From Actinoalloteichus hymeniacidonis (GTDB taxonomy: Bacteria > Actinomycetota > Actinomycetes > Mycobacteriales > Pseudonocardiaceae): 64,000 nt of DNA. The stretch's first letter is position 1, and each line of letters begins with the position of its first letter. The stretch is from positions 1,178,001 to 1,242,000 of the forward strand of contig NZ_JACHIS010000001.1 of assembly GCF_014203365.1 (NCBI RefSeq), given 5' to 3'. Under the pieces are notes generated by a model, which was given only the letters and a program-made list of their open reading frames with translations, did no database searches and was not told the origin of the DNA. Shown piece after piece: positions 63,673-64,000 of the stretch. The position numbers and the translations under genes are program-made.

Positions 63673-64000
63673 GTGCTCACTCGTCGCGAGATGCTGACCA
63701 CCGCCCTGAGTGCCGGAGCCTGGATCGTCGCGGGCGCACCCGGCGCCGCGATCGCCGAAGCCCCGGGTTCCGACACCGATTCCGTCGTCGGCCGGGTGAT
63801 CAGACCCGAGGCCTTCGATCACGTCGGTGTGCTCTTCCCCGCCGAGGCACGTATCGCCCCCGACGGGGTCGTCGGCTCGCTCCGCTTCGAGATCGCGGGC
63901 GAACTCGGGCCGTGGCAGCCGTTGCGACCCTCCGCCGAGGCGCCGGACCACCGACCGGTCGCCGCGACCGACCTGGTGCGCGCCCCGGCGGGCGCGTCGG
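63673..64000 (+). CDS. Exported protein with twin-arginine-type signal, 3' end missing
   Basis: The GTG at 63673 is preceded by GGAAGGAGAA. The first ~109 residues are visible: VLTRREMLTTALSAGAWIVAGAPGAAIA is a Tat/Sec-type signal with an Arg-Arg pair. The region after it (FDHVGVLFPAEARIAPDGVVGSLRFEIAGELGPWQPL, then ATDLVRAPAGAS) resembles the beta-rich N-terminal module that precedes peptidoglycan-recognition amidase domains in actinobacteria. The catalytic part lies beyond the window, so the function is open. Confidence 0.7.
   Translation, partial: MLTRREMLTTALSAGAWIVAGAPGAAIAEAPGSDTDSVVGRVIRPEAFDHVGVLFPAEARIAPDGVVGSLRFEIAGELGPWQPLRPSAEAPDHRPVAATDLVRAPAGAS

Overview
The window is high-GC actinobacterial chromosome, most likely from the Pseudonocardiaceae (Saccharopolyspora / Actinoalloteichus-like). 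The genus is inference. The support is GTG starts, a class II DAHP synthase, an actinobacterial cytochrome bcc-aa3 gene set, PimB' and an adenosine kinase of the mycobacterial type. From memory, gene order closely follows Mycobacterium tuberculosis Rv2178c-Rv2215 (aroG, exoribonuclease AS, acyltransferase, ArsA-like ATPase, SRPBCC protein, fadD15, pimB', RipC-like NlpC/P60, DEDDh/GIY-YIG protein, qcrBAC-ctaE, trpD, ctaF-ctaC, asnB, adoK, erpA-like, glycerate kinase, DUF3043, cobT/cobS, ilvE, gcvT, pepB, dlaT). Most of the window is therefore conserved core chromosome.

Layout. 1-4.3 kb: E2 (partial) and E3 of a 2-oxo acid dehydrogenase, a small conserved protein and leucyl aminopeptidase. 4.5-8.2 kb: an APC-like permease, gcvT and ilvE. 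8.2-10.7 kb: the cobU-cobT-cobS operon for the cobalamin nucleotide loop, read leftward. 10.8-16.2 kb: small proteins, an aldo/keto reductase, DUF3043, glycerate kinase, an A-type Fe-S carrier and adenosine kinase. 16.3-18.2 kb: asnB. 18.4-26.6 kb: the respiratory block (ctaC-ctaF, then ctaE-qcrC-qcrA-qcrB), split by a leftward operon of an unknown gene, a degenerate receiver-like gene and trpD. 26.7-32.1 kb: a stand-alone Lrp-type ligand domain, a DEDDh/GIY-YIG nuclease, a NYN-domain protein and an NlpC/P60 hydrolase. 32.2-44.5 kb: a secreted gluzincin-like protein, PimB', FadD15, small lipid and RNA-related proteins, a ROK kinase, an esterase, an acyltransferase and exoribonuclease AS. 44.7-45.8 kb: phosphofructokinase with pyrophosphate-type signature residues.

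45.8-58.9 kb is the accessory part, and every gene in it reads leftward. It holds two giant Rhs/YD-repeat toxins (1683 and 1688 aa) with almost identical N-terminal WXG-like trafficking domains but unrelated toxic tips. One tip resembles bacterial EndoU RNases; the other resembles the GH-E HNH/EndoVII nucleases. Each toxin is followed directly by a different immunity-gene candidate (an unrecognised family, and a SUFU-like protein), and the block ends with a DUF3883 protein. It lies between pfkA and aroG and looks like a polymorphic-toxin island inserted into the conserved order.

59.4-64 kb: aroG, a secreted GH81 beta-1,3-glucanase behind a LacI-type palindrome, and the start of another exported protein.

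Two regulatory patterns recur. First, a TAGGCT-like hexamer lies 6-8 nt before the start codon of many genes, which points to leaderless transcription. Second, long GC-rich hairpins separate most transcription units. I saw no tRNA, rRNA, CRISPR array, IS element or integrase.
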